Assembly (NCBI RefSeq): GCF_030164465.1
Contig: NZ_JASNJE010000007.1
Coordinates: forward strand, 122,927-186,926
DNA: 64,000 nt
Origin: Sedimentitalea xiamensis
Lineage (GTDB): Bacteria > Pseudomonadota > Alphaproteobacteria > Rhodobacterales > Rhodobacteraceae
Direction: 5' to 3'
Shown here: positions 8,781 to 18,313 of the stretch, piece by piece
Layout: each line of letters starts with the position of its first letter
Position numbering within the stretch: position 1 is the first letter of the stretch
The notes under the pieces: generated by a model
Database searches by the model: none
Told to the model about the DNA's origin: nothing
The model's input: the letters and a program-made list of their open reading frames with translations, nothing else
Translations under genes and position numbers: made by a program

Positions 8781-10526
8781 CTACCGCATCTCCTGCGCCG
8801 GTGTGACGCCGAGAATACCAAGACCTGCGGAAATAACAACGGAAACGGCACGGGCCAGGGCCATTTTTGCCCTGCTCGTGGCCTCGTCCCCGTCCTGAAC
8901 GAAACGCAATCCGGGGGTATCGTTCCCCCGGTTCCACAAGGCATGAAAATCGCCCGCCAATTCATACAGGTAGAAGGCAACCCTGTGCGGTTCATTGGCC
9001 CGCGCCGCGGTTTCCACCAGACGCGGCCATTCGGACAGTTTCCGGGCCACCGCGAGTTCGGCCCGATGATCCAGCTTGCTCAGGTCAGCCGCGCCCAGAA
9101 CCGCGTCATCGGTCGCGAAACCCGCCTCTGCGGCCCGCCGCAGAACGCTCATCACGCGGGCATGGGCGTATTGCACGTAGAACACCGGGTTCTCGCGGGA
9201 TTGTTCCAGCACCTTGTCGAAATCGAAATCCAGCGGCGCATCGTTCTTGCGTGTCAGCATCACGAAACGGGTCACGTCCGGTCCGACCTGGTCCACCACA
9301 TCGCGCAGGGTGACGAAGGTGCCGGCGCGTTTGGACATCTTGAAGGGTTCGCCGTTCTTGAACAGCCGCACCAGTTGCGTGAGCTTGATGTCCAACGGCA
9401 CCTTGCCACCGCTGAGTGCGGACACGGCCGCCTTCATCCGCTTGACATAGCCGCCGTGATCGGCGCCGAACACGTCGATCAGCGCGTCAAAGCCCCTCGA
9501 CACCTTGTCATAGTGATAGGCGATGTCGGGCGCGAAATAGGTCCAGCCGCCATCCGATTTCATGATCGGGCGATCCACATCGTCGCCATGCGCGGTCGAG
9601 CGAAACAGCGTCTGCTCGCGCGGTTCCCAGTCTTCCGGCGTCTTGCCCTTGGGAGGCTCCAGCACACCGCGATAAATCAGCCCCTTGGCGCGCAGTTCCT
9701 CGATCGCCTTCTCGATCAGGCCGGTTCCGTAAAGCGATTTCTCGCTGAAGAAGACATCCATTTCCACGCCCAGCGCAGCGAGGTCGGCGCGGATCAGATC
9801 CATCATCGCGTCGGTGGCGAAATCGCGCAGCTCTTCCAGCCAGACGCTTTCGGGCTGGCCGACCCAGGCGTCGCCCTTTTGTTCGGCCAGCGCCTGTCCG
9901 ACCGGGATCAGGTAATCGCCGGGGTAGGTTCCGTCCTCGAAGGCCACATCCTGGCCCAGCGCCTCAAGGTAGCGCAGGTAGACGGAGCGGGCCAGAACAT
10001 CCACCTGCGCGCCGCCATCGTTGATGTAGTATTCGCGCGTCACGTCGTGGCCGGAATAGTCCAGCAGACTGGCCAGCGCATCGCCGAACACCGCGCCGCG
10101 GGTATGTCCGACATGCAGCGGGCCTGTCGGGTTCGCGCTGACATATTCGACGTTGACCCGGACCCCCTGCCCCATCTCCGAACGACCGAAATCGGGACCC
10201 AGCTGCAAGACCTGCCCGACGACGCCCTGCCAGACAGACGGCGTCAGCCGCAGGTTCAGAAAGCCCGGCCCGGCGACTTCGGCGCTGTCGATCCGGGGAT
10301 CAGCGGCCAGTTTCACGGCCAGCGCCTCGGCAATGTCGCGCGGTTTCAGCCTGGCGGGCTTGGCCAGAACCATTGCGGCATTCGTCGCCATGTCGCCATG
10401 AGCCGCATCGCGCGGAGGTTCCACCGCGACATTGTCGAAACTCAGCCCCTCGGGCAGCGCGCTTTCGGCGACCATCGCGTCAAGGCTCTGAATGACGAGA
10501 GAGCGAATATCGGAAAACAGGTTCAT
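8781..10526 (-). CDS. argS: Arginyl-tRNA synthetase
   Basis: ArgS charges tRNA-Arg with arginine. The 581-aa class I synthetase shows the Arg-specific N-terminal domain (residues 1-110), [19 protein letters not shown] with the HIGH-type motif HVGH (138-141), a KMSKRAGTF motif, and the C-terminal DALR anticodon-binding domain with [12 protein letters not shown]. The start [11 protein letters not shown] fits the family; an in-frame TTG 54 nt upstream is not supported. It heads the leftward block argS-SPOR-nagZ-scpA-scpB, with dgt just upstream. Confidence 0.97.
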   Translation of the reverse strand: MNLFSDIRSLVIQSLDAMVAESALPEGLSFDNVAVEPPRDAAHGDMATNAAMVLAKPARLKPRDIAEALAVKLAADPRIDSAEVAGPGFLNLRLTPSVWQGVVGQVLQLGPDFGRSEMGQGVRVNVEYVSANPTGPLHVGHTRGAVFGDALASLLDYSGHDVTREYYINDGGAQVDVLARSVYLRYLEALGQDVAFEDGTYPGDYLIPVGQALAEQKGDAWVGQPESVWLEELRDFATDAMMDLIRADLAALGVEMDVFFSEKSLYGTGLIEKAIEELRAKGLIYRGVLEPPKGKTPEDWEPREQTLFRSTAHGDDVDRPIMKSDGGWTYFAPDIAYHYDKVSRGFDALIDVFGADHGGYVKRMKAAVSALSGGKVPLDIKLTQLVRLFKNGEPFKMSKRAGTFVTLRDVVDQVGPDVTRFVMLTRKNDAPLDFDFDKVLEQSRENPVFYVQYAHARVMSVLRRAAEAGFATDDAVLGAADLSKLDHRAELAVARKLSEWPRLVETAARANEPHRVAFYLYELAGDFHALWNRGNDTPGLRFVQDGDEATSRAKMALARAVSVVISAGLGILGVTPAQEMR

Positions 10527-10608
10527 GTTGGGCATCCTTCGGGCTTTGACGGGGTTTAACACGCGCGGGCGGGCCGTCAACTCGTGCCGTCGGGCGCGGG
10601 CGGCGAGA

Positions 10609-11778
10609 TCAGACGAAATCCGGCGGAATGTCCGACATCGCCCGCCCGATCAGACGCTCGTGTTCCTGCAAGGCGAAGCGATCGGTCATGCCCGCGATAT
10701 AGTCGGACACGATCCGCGCCAGGGCCGTCTTGCCGCTGACCTCTTCCACGTCCTTGCGCCATTGTTTCGGCAACTGGTCGGGATGCGCCATGAAATAGGG
10801 AAACAGGTCGTTGACCACCTCCGTCACCTCGGCGCGCATCTCGACGACCCTCGGCGCACGATACATGCGCTGGAACAGGAAGTCCCGGATCAGCTTGAGG
10901 TCGTCGAACACGTCGCTGGAAAACCGCACCATCGGACGCCCGGCATGGCGAATGTCATCGACCGTTTTCGGATCGAGTTCCGCGAGGTTGCGGCGGGCCA
11001 GAACGATCACGTCCTCCACCAGAACGCCGAAGAAGCGGCGCAACGCCTCGTGCCGGCGGCGATAGTAGTTCAGCCCCGGATAGATCCGGTCGACCTCGGC
11101 AAAGCAGCCCCGCAGGATCGGCAGTTCCGCCAGTTCGTCGGTCGAAAACAGTTCCGCCCGCAGGCCGTCATGCAGGTCGTGGTGGTTATAGGCCACGTCA
11201 TCCGCGATCGCGGCGACCTGCGCTTCGGCGCTGGCATAGGTGTGCAGTTCAAGGTCGTTCTGCCGGGCATATTCGGTCAGGGCCCAGGGCAGGTCCCCCA
11301 GAACCGGCCCGTTGTGCTTTGCCAGCCCTTCAAGCGTTTCCCAGGTCAGGTTCAGCCCGTCGAAATCGGCATAGTGCCGTTCCAGATGGGTGACGATACG
11401 GATTGCCTGCGCGTTGTGGTCGAATCCGCCATAGGGCGCCATCTGCGCGTGCAGGGCGTCCTCGCCGGTGTGCCCGAACGGCGTGTGACCCAGATCGTGC
11501 GCGAGGGCGACGGCTTCGGTCAGTTCGCCGTTCAGGCCAAGCGCGCCGGAAATCGTGCGGGCCACCTGCGCCACCTCGATCGAATGCGTGAGGCGGGTCC
11601 GGAAATAGTCGCCCTCATGTTCGATGAACACCTGGGTCTTGTGTTTCAGTCGGCGGAACGCGCTGGAATGGATGATCCGGTCGCGATCGCGTTGGAAACA
11701 CGATCGGAAACTGCTTTCCTCTTCCGGGACCAGACGCCCCCTGCTGGCCGCTGGTTCCGAAGCAAAGGGCGCACGCAT
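10609..11778 (-). CDS. dgt: Deoxyguanosinetriphosphate triphosphohydrolase-like protein
   Basis: This HD-domain enzyme hydrolyses dNTPs to nucleosides and triphosphate, helping to balance precursor pools. The 389-aa product has the HD motifs: [10 protein letters not shown] and the HD pair in [15 protein letters not shown], plus [10 protein letters not shown]. The size matches the type-2 Dgt-like family of alphaproteobacteria. It reads divergently from erpA across 80 nt that should hold both promoters. argS follows on the same strand after about 80 nt. Confidence 0.92.
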   Translation of the reverse strand: MRAPFASEPAASRGRLVPEEESSFRSCFQRDRDRIIHSSAFRRLKHKTQVFIEHEGDYFRTRLTHSIEVAQVARTISGALGLNGELTEAVALAHDLGHTPFGHTGEDALHAQMAPYGGFDHNAQAIRIVTHLERHYADFDGLNLTWETLEGLAKHNGPVLGDLPWALTEYARQNDLELHTYASAEAQVAAIADDVAYNHHDLHDGLRAELFSTDELAELPILRGCFAEVDRIYPGLNYYRRRHEALRRFFGVLVEDVIVLARRNLAELDPKTVDDIRHAGRPMVRFSSDVFDDLKLIRDFLFQRMYRAPRVVEMRAEVTEVVNDLFPYFMAHPDQLPKQWRKDVEEVSGKTALARIVSDYIAGMTDRFALQEHERLIGRAMSDIPPDFV

Positions 11779-11858
11779 CGCTGGTCATCCTTGTCGCCTG
11801 TCCTTGGCCTTTCTATATGATACATTGAAAACCAGTTAAACCGCCCTGGAGATCGCAG

Positions 11859-12182
11859 ATGAAACTGCCCCCCAAAGTGACTGAGCGCGCCTTTGCCCGC
11901 CTGGCCGAAATCGGTGCGTCGGATCGGGGACAGGCGCTTCGCGTCGCCGTCGAGGGCGGCGGCTGCTCCGGTTTTCAATACGAGATCGCGCTGGATACGC
12001 CCGCAGAGGACGATCTGGTGCTTGAAGGCATGGGCCAGAAAGTCGTCGTTGACACGATATCGCTGCCGTTCCTGGAAAACGCGGTGATCGATTTCTCCGA
12101 AGAACTGATCGGCGCGCGCTTCGTCATCGACAATCCGAACGCGACCTCGTCCTGTGGGTGCGGCACGTCCTTTTCGATGTAA
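11859..12182 (+). CDS. erpA: Iron-sulfur cluster insertion protein ErpA (A-type carrier)
   Basis: A-type carriers receive Fe-S clusters and pass them to apo-enzymes. The 107-aa product has the three ligand cysteines in standard positions: Cys36 in GGGCSGFQ and Cys99 and Cys101 in SSCGCGTSF. The length and the ending CGCGTSFSM fit ErpA/IscA proteins; ErpA is preferred because no isc or suf genes are adjacent. A GGAG ribosome site lies about 8 nt before the ATG. It is divergent from dgt. Confidence 0.92.
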   Translation: MKLPPKVTERAFARLAEIGASDRGQALRVAVEGGGCSGFQYEIALDTPAEDDLVLEGMGQKVVVDTISLPFLENAVIDFSEELIGARFVIDNPNATSSCGCGTSFSM

Positions 12183-12274
12183 CCGGGCTTTCGACCGTCC
12201 TTCCGGCGACCGGGGACTGGCGCGGCTCTTGCCTCTTGCCGAGGGTACCATCACCGCCCCAATGGAAGTGCGCG

Positions 12275-13351
12275 CTATGGCCTTGGCCCGTGCAGGCCGA
12301 CCCGCGCGAATCCCGCGAAGAATTCGGCGAACCTGTCGCTGCTGCGCTCGACCTGTTCTAGAACGTCCTGCCCGGTTTCCGACAACATGTCCGCAACCAG
12401 CGGACGCATGGTGTCCCAATCGTCGCTGCGGGCATCGTTCAGGCGGAACAGACACTCGGACATCGCCCGCAAGGGGCCGGTCGCGGGCGCGGGCCGCGAA
12501 AACGCCATGCGGTCGGCCACCGCCGCCTTGCGGAACCCTCCCCGCCCGGATGTTTCCAGCATCCAGTTGCAGACGAAATAATCGTGGTAGTCATCCGGGT
12601 TGACGGCCCGCACCCCCGCCGAAATCTCGAAAAGACCGACCTGCCGCGCGATCCAGTCTTCCCAAATCGCCGGAGGTTCCGCCCCGGCATGGCGCAATGC
12701 GATGCAGACCTCGGCCAGGAGATCCGAATTCTGTTCGAGATAGGCCAGAATCCCGGCATATTCCAACGAGATCATCGCTGCCGGCGACAGCTGCGGATCG
12801 CGCCGCCCATACTCGCTCAGGTAAAAGACGATATGCGTCAGTTCATAAGCCGCTTTCTTGTTCGGCATGGCAAAGGTTTCGGGCCTTTCGATGAAACGGT
12901 GCACCCGATCGACGAGTCCGCCATCGCCCGGCAAGGGATCGATACCGCGCCGCAGCATCAGACGCCTGGCTTCGAGCCGTTGCAGATCCGACAGTTCGGC
13001 CTCGGCCAGACCTTCCCGCGCCACCCACCGGACAAGCGCTTCGGATTTGTTTCCGCGCAGACCAAGATCTTCCAGATCAAGGCAGATGGACAACAAGAAG
13101 CGATAGTACTGCGGGAAAAATCCCAGCCGGCTTTCCAACCGGTCATAGAATTCTTGCAGCGGCGAAAGGGTGTCGTCGTCCAACGACGCCCCGGTGCATT
13201 CGAGAATGTTCAGAAGCTCGGCATTCTCCTTGAGCCAGAAAACGTCGTCTTGCAGGCGGCGATGCTGCGCGAAACTCGCAATCAAGGCGGCTCGGCGCGC
13301 GGCGGCGCCCTGGCGCCGGAACGGAACGGTCAGCTTGATGACATTCGACAT
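12275..13351 (-). CDS. Unrecognised helical protein paired with FSSAS-repeat gene
   Basis: I do not recognise this 358-aa protein with certainty. It is predicted to be largely alpha-helical and soluble, with no signal peptide, no membrane segment and no obvious catalytic motif. Recognisable stretches include FWLKENAELLNILECTG, LGFFPQYYRFLLSICLDLEDLG and SLEYAGILAYLEQNSDLLAE. The start MSNVIKLTVPF is chosen because an AAGGGA site lies 6 nt upstream; an ATG 18 nt earlier lacks one. The FSSAS-repeat gene ends 69 nt upstream on the same strand, so both are probably on one transcript. The gene ends convergent to erpA. Confidence 0.75.
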   Translation of the reverse strand: MSNVIKLTVPFRRQGAAARRAALIASFAQHRRLQDDVFWLKENAELLNILECTGASLDDDTLSPLQEFYDRLESRLGFFPQYYRFLLSICLDLEDLGLRGNKSEALVRWVAREGLAEAELSDLQRLEARRLMLRRGIDPLPGDGGLVDRVHRFIERPETFAMPNKKAAYELTHIVFYLSEYGRRDPQLSPAAMISLEYAGILAYLEQNSDLLAEVCIALRHAGAEPPAIWEDWIARQVGLFEISAGVRAVNPDDYHDYFVCNWMLETSGRGGFRKAAVADRMAFSRPAPATGPLRAMSECLFRLNDARSDDWDTMRPLVADMLSETGQDVLEQVERSSDRFAEFFAGFARVGLHGPRP

Positions 13352-13420
13352 TGGTTTTCCCTTCTTCAAATGGCGTCACGCTGAACGCCCCGTGTCCAAC
13401 TTCGGGTTTGCGGGCGAGGT

Positions 13421-13795
13421 TCAACTGGCGGACGAGAACATCTCCGTCCGGTCTCCGAGGATGGCTGCCGTCCGTTCCGCCGGCGCCGAGGCTGAGGGCG
13501 CGGACGCGGACGAGAACATTTGAACCAGATCGCCTGTCAGCGCCGTGCTTTCCGGGGTCGGAACAGAAGCGGAGGAGAACATCTCCACCGCCTCGCCAAG
13601 CATCGTGGCGCCGGATCGAACCGGAACCGAGGCGGATGAGAACAGGGCCGTCGCGTCGCCGGTCAAAAGGTCGCCACGGGATGATGGCGACGATGCCGAA
13701 GAGAACATGGCGGTGCCGTCTCCATCGAACATGCTGGACATGTCCGGTTCGGCGAAAGCGGTGAAGATTTCCTGGGGTTTGCGTTGGGCGTTCAT
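13421..13795 (-). CDS. Tandem FSSAS-repeat small protein
   Basis: A 124-aa protein built from five repeats whose core is (M/L)FSSAS, at residues 31-35, 52-56, 73-77, 94-98 and 120-124. The first four are spaced exactly 21 residues apart and the last copy is the C-terminus. Each core is preceded by a Gly-Asp/Glu-containing spacer (for example LTGDATAL, MLGEAVEM) and usually followed by xP. The serine codons differ between copies, so the peptide rather than the DNA is conserved. There is no Cys, signal peptide or membrane segment. A GAGGAAA ribosome site precedes the ATG. Function unknown. Confidence 0.8.
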   Translation of the reverse strand: MNAQRKPQEIFTAFAEPDMSSMFDGDGTAMFSSASSPSSRGDLLTGDATALFSSASVPVRSGATMLGEAVEMFSSASVPTPESTALTGDLVQMFSSASAPSASAPAERTAAILGDRTEMFSSAS

Positions 13796-14173
13796 GACGG
13801 TTTCCTCGCTGGTTGATGTGTGCCGTGCGGGAACGCTTTCAGCTTTTAGCAGAGTTTCAAAGTATTTTTTCGTGTAAAAGTTGTTTTCAGGACACTTATC
13901 CACATGAGGAAATCCGCGCATCGCATTGAGGCTTCGCAGAAACAGGCTGAAGCCGGATAGATTAATAAAATGTTATGAATGCACCGGATTTGTGACTTCC
14001 GAACCCGGAACCGTGCAAGACTCAGCCGCGAATCACCGCAAATCCGAAACCTCTGTCCGATTTAGATCGCCGCCTGACACAAATCGTGTCAGGCAGGTTC
14101 CCGCCCGACGATCTTGCCCCGGCGGCATGCATCGGCGATACAGAACGGCACGCGGCAATCCGGGACCATCCAT
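13796..14173. promoter_or_regulatory. Divergent intergenic region with AT-rich stretch
   Basis: This 378-nt gap separates the leftward FSSAS-repeat gene from rightward xthA. The part nearest the repeat gene (about 13850-13980) is much richer in A+T than the surroundings and probably holds its promoter. The xthA side contains a perfect inverted repeat, listed separately. I see no convincing small gene; open frames here lack family features. Confidence 0.5.
14072..14094. promoter_or_regulatory. Perfect palindrome upstream of xthA
   Basis: GCCTGACAC and GTGTCAGGC flank a 5-nt spacer (AAATC), giving a perfect 9+5+9 inverted repeat centred about 90 nt before the xthA ATG. No T-run follows on either strand, so a terminator is less likely than an operator for a dimeric regulator. 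The regulator is not identified. Confidence 0.5.
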
Positions 14174-14953
14174 ATGAAAATCGCCACCTTCAACATCAAC
14201 GGGATCAAGGCGCGGGCCTTGGCCCTGCCTGCCTGGCTGGACTCCGCGCAACCGGATGTCGTGCTGCTCCAGGAGATCAAGTCCGTGGACGATGCCTTTC
14301 CCCGCGACATGTTCGAAGACCGCGGCTACAACGTGGAAACTCATGGGCAGAAATCGTTCAACGGGGTTGCGATCCTGTCGAAACTGCCATTGCAGGATGT
14401 GGTGCGCGGCCTTCCGGGCGACGGGAACGACGACCAGGCCCGGTGGATCGAAGCGACCGTCGTGGGAAAGCAGGCGCTCAGGATCTGCGGTCTCTACCTG
14501 CCGAACGGAAACCCGGCGCCGGGTCCCAAGTTCGACTACAAGCTGACGTGGATGGAACGCCTGCGCGACCGGGCCGCGGAACTGCTGAAAGACGAGGAAC
14601 CTGCCCTGATGGCGGGCGACTACAATGTGATCCCGCAGCCAGAGGATGCGAAACGCCCGGACGCCTGGCGCGATGACGCGCTGTTCCGGCCGGAAAGCCG
14701 CGCTGCCTTTCGCCGGGTTCTGAACCTCGGATACACCGAAGCCTTTCGCGCCCGCACACAGGCGGCCGGACATTTTTCATTCTGGGACTATCAGGCGGGC
14801 GCCTGGAACAAGAACGACGGCATTCGGATCGATCACTTCCTGCTGACCCCGCAGGCGGCGGATCTTATGCTGGACTGCCAGATCGACAAGGAAATCCGTG
14901 GGCATGAAAAGCCATCGGATCATGTCCCGGTGTGGGTGGAACTGGATCTCTGA
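14174..14953 (+). CDS. xthA: Exodeoxyribonuclease III
   Basis: This AP endonuclease and 3'-5' exonuclease acts in base excision repair. The 259-aa product has the endonuclease/exonuclease/phosphatase fold markers: MKIATFNINGIKAR at the start, LLQEIKSVDD (metal-binding Glu), the GDYNVIP segment, and a C-terminal IDHFLLTP and SDHVPVWVEL (catalytic His). The start is the ATG giving MKIATF; upstream codons do not match the family. It converges on a monooxygenase gene 42 nt downstream. Confidence 0.95.
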   Translation: MKIATFNINGIKARALALPAWLDSAQPDVVLLQEIKSVDDAFPRDMFEDRGYNVETHGQKSFNGVAILSKLPLQDVVRGLPGDGNDDQARWIEATVVGKQALRICGLYLPNGNPAPGPKFDYKLTWMERLRDRAAELLKDEEPALMAGDYNVIPQPEDAKRPDAWRDDALFRPESRAAFRRVLNLGYTEAFRARTQAAGHFSFWDYQAGAWNKNDGIRIDHFLLTPQAADLMLDCQIDKEIRGHEKPSDHVPVWVELDL

Positions 14954-14995
14954 CGCCGGGCGTCTGCCACGACGAGCCCCACGGCGACCGGGGCG

Positions 14996-16132
14996 TCAAG
15001 CGGTCACGTCAAGACCATAGATCCATTCGTACCGGGGGGCGAACCTTGGCCCAGCCATGCCCAGGGCCGCCTGCGCGATCCACCGCGCCGGACCCTTCAG
15101 ATGGAATTTCCGGGCGTTTCCGGCGGCCTCCGCAACCACGCGGCGCGCGCGCGGCACCCGCTGGTTCTGATAGTGCCCGAAACCCGCGCGGCCATGGGCA
15201 CGAAGACAATCGGCCAGAACCCAGGCATCCTCCAGCGCGAGACAGGCGCCTTGCGCCATGAACGGCAAGGTCGGGTGCGCCGCATCGCCCAGCAGCGCAA
15301 GGCTGCCACGGTGCCAGCGCGACGCCACCGGATGCAGGTAAAGCGCCCATTGATGGACCGTTTCCACGCGGCCCAAGATCTGCCCCACGGTCCCGCCAAA
15401 TTCACGGAATGCACGGCGGAATTCGTCCGGATCGCCCTGCAAACGCCATCCCTCGCGCGTCCAGTCGTTTCGTTCCTCGACGGCCACGATGTTCATCAGA
15501 CGCCCTTCCCTCAGAGGGTAAGTGACCACATGCCTGTTCGCACCCATGGTCAGGCGGCCAGCGCCTTGCCGGCAGTCTCTCCCCCAGGGCACCGTGGCGC
15601 GCCAGGCCACCTGGCCCGAAAACTCCGGGCGCGACGTCCCATTGACCACCTGCCGGGACCGGCTTTGCCCCCCATCCGCCGCGATCACGATCCCGGCTTT
15701 CCGGACGGCGCCATCGCTCAGCGTCATCGTGCATCCGGCATCGTTGACCTCGACCTCATCGACACGTGCTCCCAGTTCGAACGTCACGCCAAGCCCGCGC
15801 GCCCTGTCCACCAGCGCCGCAAGCAGGTCCGCGCGATGGAAATACCAGGTCGGTCCAGCCGCGGGCGGCGGAAACTTCGTGACCAGACGTCCCCGCGCGA
15901 AATCGCGGATCTCGGTCCCTGTGGACCGGACCGCCGCGACAGGGTCGTTTCCCACCACGTCCAATGCCCGCAGGACCGCCAGGCCGTTTTGGCTGATCTG
16001 CAAGCCGGCCCCGACCTCGGTCAGTTGCCCGGCCTGCTCCAGCACGCGCACACGCGCGCCGGCACGGGTCAGAGCGATCGCCGCAGCGACCCCGCCGATA
16101 CCGGCTCCGATCACGTGAACTTCAACGTCCAA
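14996..16132 (-). CDS. FAD-dependent monooxygenase (salicylate hydroxylase-like)
   Basis: A group A flavoprotein hydroxylase of about 378 aa. It has the N-terminal dinucleotide fold VHVIGAGIGGVAAAIALTRAGARVRVLE, the middle IVIAADGGQSRSRQVV segment and the C-terminal FAD motif LALLGDAAHPTLPFMAQGAC. Substrate cannot be told; an aromatic carboxylate such as salicylate or 3-hydroxybenzoate is typical. The start is set at a TTG with GGAG 6 nt before it; an ATG at 16165 is possible but lacks a ribosome site. No catabolic operon surrounds it. Confidence 0.85.
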   Translation of the reverse strand: MDVEVHVIGAGIGGVAAAIALTRAGARVRVLEQAGQLTEVGAGLQISQNGLAVLRALDVVGNDPVAAVRSTGTEIRDFARGRLVTKFPPPAAGPTWYFHRADLLAALVDRARGLGVTFELGARVDEVEVNDAGCTMTLSDGAVRKAGIVIAADGGQSRSRQVVNGTSRPEFSGQVAWRATVPWGRDCRQGAGRLTMGANRHVVTYPLREGRLMNIVAVEERNDWTREGWRLQGDPDEFRRAFREFGGTVGQILGRVETVHQWALYLHPVASRWHRGSLALLGDAAHPTLPFMAQGACLALEDAWVLADCLRAHGRAGFGHYQNQRVPRARRVVAEAAGNARKFHLKGPARWIAQAALGMAGPRFAPRYEWIYGLDVTA

Positions 16133-16210
16133 AGCGTTCTCCAGAAAAGCAAAACGCCGCAGCATTCGCTACGGCGCACGTCCAGTCACCTGTCACCGGC
16201 GTCGATAGGC

Positions 16211-16633
16211 TCAATCGTCGCGATGAACTTTCTCGCGCCGTTCATGGCGTTCCTGCGCCTCGAGACTCATGGTCGCGATGGGGCGCGCATCCAGACGCTT
16301 CAGGGAGATCGGTTCCCCGGTCACTTCACAATAGCCGTATTCGCCGTCTTCGATCCGCCGCAGGGCGCTGTCGATCTTGGCAACCAGCTTGCGCTGGCGA
16401 TCCCGCGTTCTCAGTTCCAGTGCCCGGTCGGTTTCTTCGCTTGCGCGGTCGGCAACGTCGGGAATATTGCGCGTGCCATCCTGCAGACCTTCGATCGTGT
16501 CGCGGCTTCCGACCAACAGCTCATGTTTCCAGTCGAGCAGCTTGCGCCTGAAATACTCGAGTTGGCGTTCATTCATAAACGGTTCATCTTCAGCCGGTCG
16601 GTAGTCATCCGGAAGAAACGCGTCCTGCTTCAT
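16211..16633 (-). CDS. dksA: RNA polymerase-binding protein DksA (cysteine-poor)
   Basis: DksA binds the RNA polymerase secondary channel and, with ppGpp, reprograms transcription during starvation. The 140-aa product has the long coiled coil (NERQLEYFRRKLLDWKHEL ... DVADRASEETDRALELRTRDRQRKL) with the DxxDxA tip, and a C-terminal globular domain. Of the four zinc-finger cysteines of E. coli DksA only the first remains (YGYCEVTGEPIS...). A GGGAG ribosome site precedes this ATG; another ATG at 16687 (18 residues longer) also has a fair site. Confidence 0.92.
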   Translation of the reverse strand: MKQDAFLPDDYRPAEDEPFMNERQLEYFRRKLLDWKHELLVGSRDTIEGLQDGTRNIPDVADRASEETDRALELRTRDRQRKLVAKIDSALRRIEDGEYGYCEVTGEPISLKRLDARPIATMSLEAQERHERREKVHRDD

Positions 16634-16817
16634 TTCAACTCCCTTGGAATGGCCAACAGTCCCTGACAATTCAACTTCCTCAGACATCTGTCTTCCTACT
16701 GCCGCAGCGTTTATCCGACGCATTTCGGAATGTCACTACACAATCCTGCCTGCCTTGCGCTAAAAGTCCTTCCAAGCGTCCGCCCTTAGGGGGTTAACAG
16801 CAAAGGGTTGTAAAAAC

Positions 16818-17657
16818 ATGAAATTTCAAGGCACCAAGGAATACGTGGCGACAGACGATCTGACGATTGCCGTCAACGCCGCCGTCACGCTGGAACGTCC
16901 ACTGCTTGTCAAGGGAGAGCCGGGGACCGGCAAGACCGAACTTGCGCACCAGGTCGCGGACGCCTTGGGGCTGCGGATGATCGAATGGAACATCAAGTCC
17001 ACCACCCGCGCACAGCAGGGCCTTTATGAATACGACGCCGTCAGCCGGCTGCGCGACAGCCAGTTGGGCGAAGAGAAAGTGCATGACGTGCGAAATTACA
17101 TCAAGAAGGGCAAGCTCTGGCAGGCCTTCGAGGCCGAGGACCGGGTGGTCCTGCTGATCGACGAGATCGACAAGGCCGACATAGAATTCCCCAACGATCT
17201 CTTGCAGGAACTGGATAAGATGGAGTTCTTTGTCTACGAGACCAGCGAAACGATAAAGGCCCGTCAGCGCCCTATCGTGATCATCACATCCAACAACGAA
17301 AAGGAATTGCCGGACGCGTTCCTGCGCCGCTGCTTCTTCCATTACATCCGGTTTCCGGACGAGATCACCATGCGCAAGATCGTCGAAGTTCATCATCCGG
17401 GCATCAAGGAACAGCTTCTGACCACCGCCCTGACGCAGTTCTATGAGCTGCGCGACACCGCCGGGCTGAAAAAGAAACCGTCAACATCCGAAGTCCTGGA
17501 CTGGCTGAAACTCCTGCTCGCCGAAGACCTCTCCGCGGAGGATCTGAAACGCGACGGGGCGAATGCCCTGCCGAAACTGCACGGGGCGCTTCTGAAAAAC
17601 GAACAGGACGTGCATCTGTTCGAACGGCTTGCATTCATGGCGCGCGGGCAAAGATAG
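16818..17657 (+). CDS. MoxR-family AAA+ ATPase
   Basis: A 279-aa AAA+ ATPase with Walker A GEPGTGKTE (residues 33-41), Walker B LLIDEIDKAD and sensor region IVIITSNNEKELPDAFLRRC. MoxR ATPases act as chaperones that mature enzymes or complexes, usually with a VWA-domain partner. Here a CoxE-type VWA gene lies 2.2 kb downstream on the same strand, the likely partner. A GNAT gene, a DUF2927 lipoprotein and a small membrane protein lie between them. The client is unknown. Confidence 0.92.
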   Translation: MKFQGTKEYVATDDLTIAVNAAVTLERPLLVKGEPGTGKTELAHQVADALGLRMIEWNIKSTTRAQQGLYEYDAVSRLRDSQLGEEKVHDVRNYIKKGKLWQAFEAEDRVVLLIDEIDKADIEFPNDLLQELDKMEFFVYETSETIKARQRPIVIITSNNEKELPDAFLRRCFFHYIRFPDEITMRKIVEVHHPGIKEQLLTTALTQFYELRDTAGLKKKPSTSEVLDWLKLLLAEDLSAEDLKRDGANALPKLHGALLKNEQDVHLFERLAFMARGQR

Positions 17658-17857
17658 CGTGGCGTGCCAATCAGGACGTTTCGGATCGGGGCTTGTGAAT
17701 CCGATTTGCGTGGGATGATCAAGATCGGGCTTCAGTGCAGAACGCGCGAAACAAACCGGCGATCTGACCGCGAAACGTGAAAGACACGCTCCGTGCAGCC
17801 CCCGCCGCCGCGTGTTTTTCCTTGAGCGATGCCGCCCTCTCTGCCACGCTGCCGCGC

Positions 17858-18313
17858 ATGAACGCAGATACGACCATCAACATTCGCCCGCTCCGCGCCG
17901 AGGATCGCCCGGAATGGGCGGAGATGTGGACCGAGTATCTGCAATTCTACGAGACCGGCGTCGCCGATGCGGTTTACGACAGCACTTTCGCCCGGCTGCT
18001 CGGCGGCGACCCGAGGGATTTTTCGGCTCTGGTTGCGGAACGGAACGGGCGCCTTGTCGGGCTGACCCATTACCTGTTTCACCGGCATGCCTGGAAAATC
18101 GAAGAGGTCTGCTATCTTCAGGATCTCTATGCCAGACCCGAAGCGCGCGGCGCCGGAGTCGGACGCGCCCTGATCGAAGCGGTCTATGCCGCCGCCGACG
18201 CGCAAGGTGCGCCGACCGTCTACTGGCTGACACAGGATTTTAACGAAACCGCGCGAAAACTGTACGACCGCATTGCAAACCTGACCCCGTTCATCAAATA
18301 CCAGCGTCCTTGA
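17858..18313 (+). CDS. GNAT-family N-acetyltransferase
   Basis: A 151-aa acetyltransferase with the acetyl-CoA loop RPEARGAGVGRALIEAV and a C-terminal LTQDFNETARKLYDRI segment. The start at MNADTTINIRPLRAED fits the family; an in-frame ATG 81 nt upstream would add an unlikely extension. The stop overlaps the TTG start of the next gene. Substrate unknown. Confidence 0.88.
   Translation: MNADTTINIRPLRAEDRPEWAEMWTEYLQFYETGVADAVYDSTFARLLGGDPRDFSALVAERNGRLVGLTHYLFHRHAWKIEEVCYLQDLYARPEARGAGVGRALIEAVYAAADAQGAPTVYWLTQDFNETARKLYDRIANLTPFIKYQRP

Noticed and set aside
13421..13795. FSSAS DNA repeats as a CRISPR array
   Set aside because: The repeats are degenerate at the DNA level, lie inside one open frame, and no cas genes are present; they encode a protein repeat.
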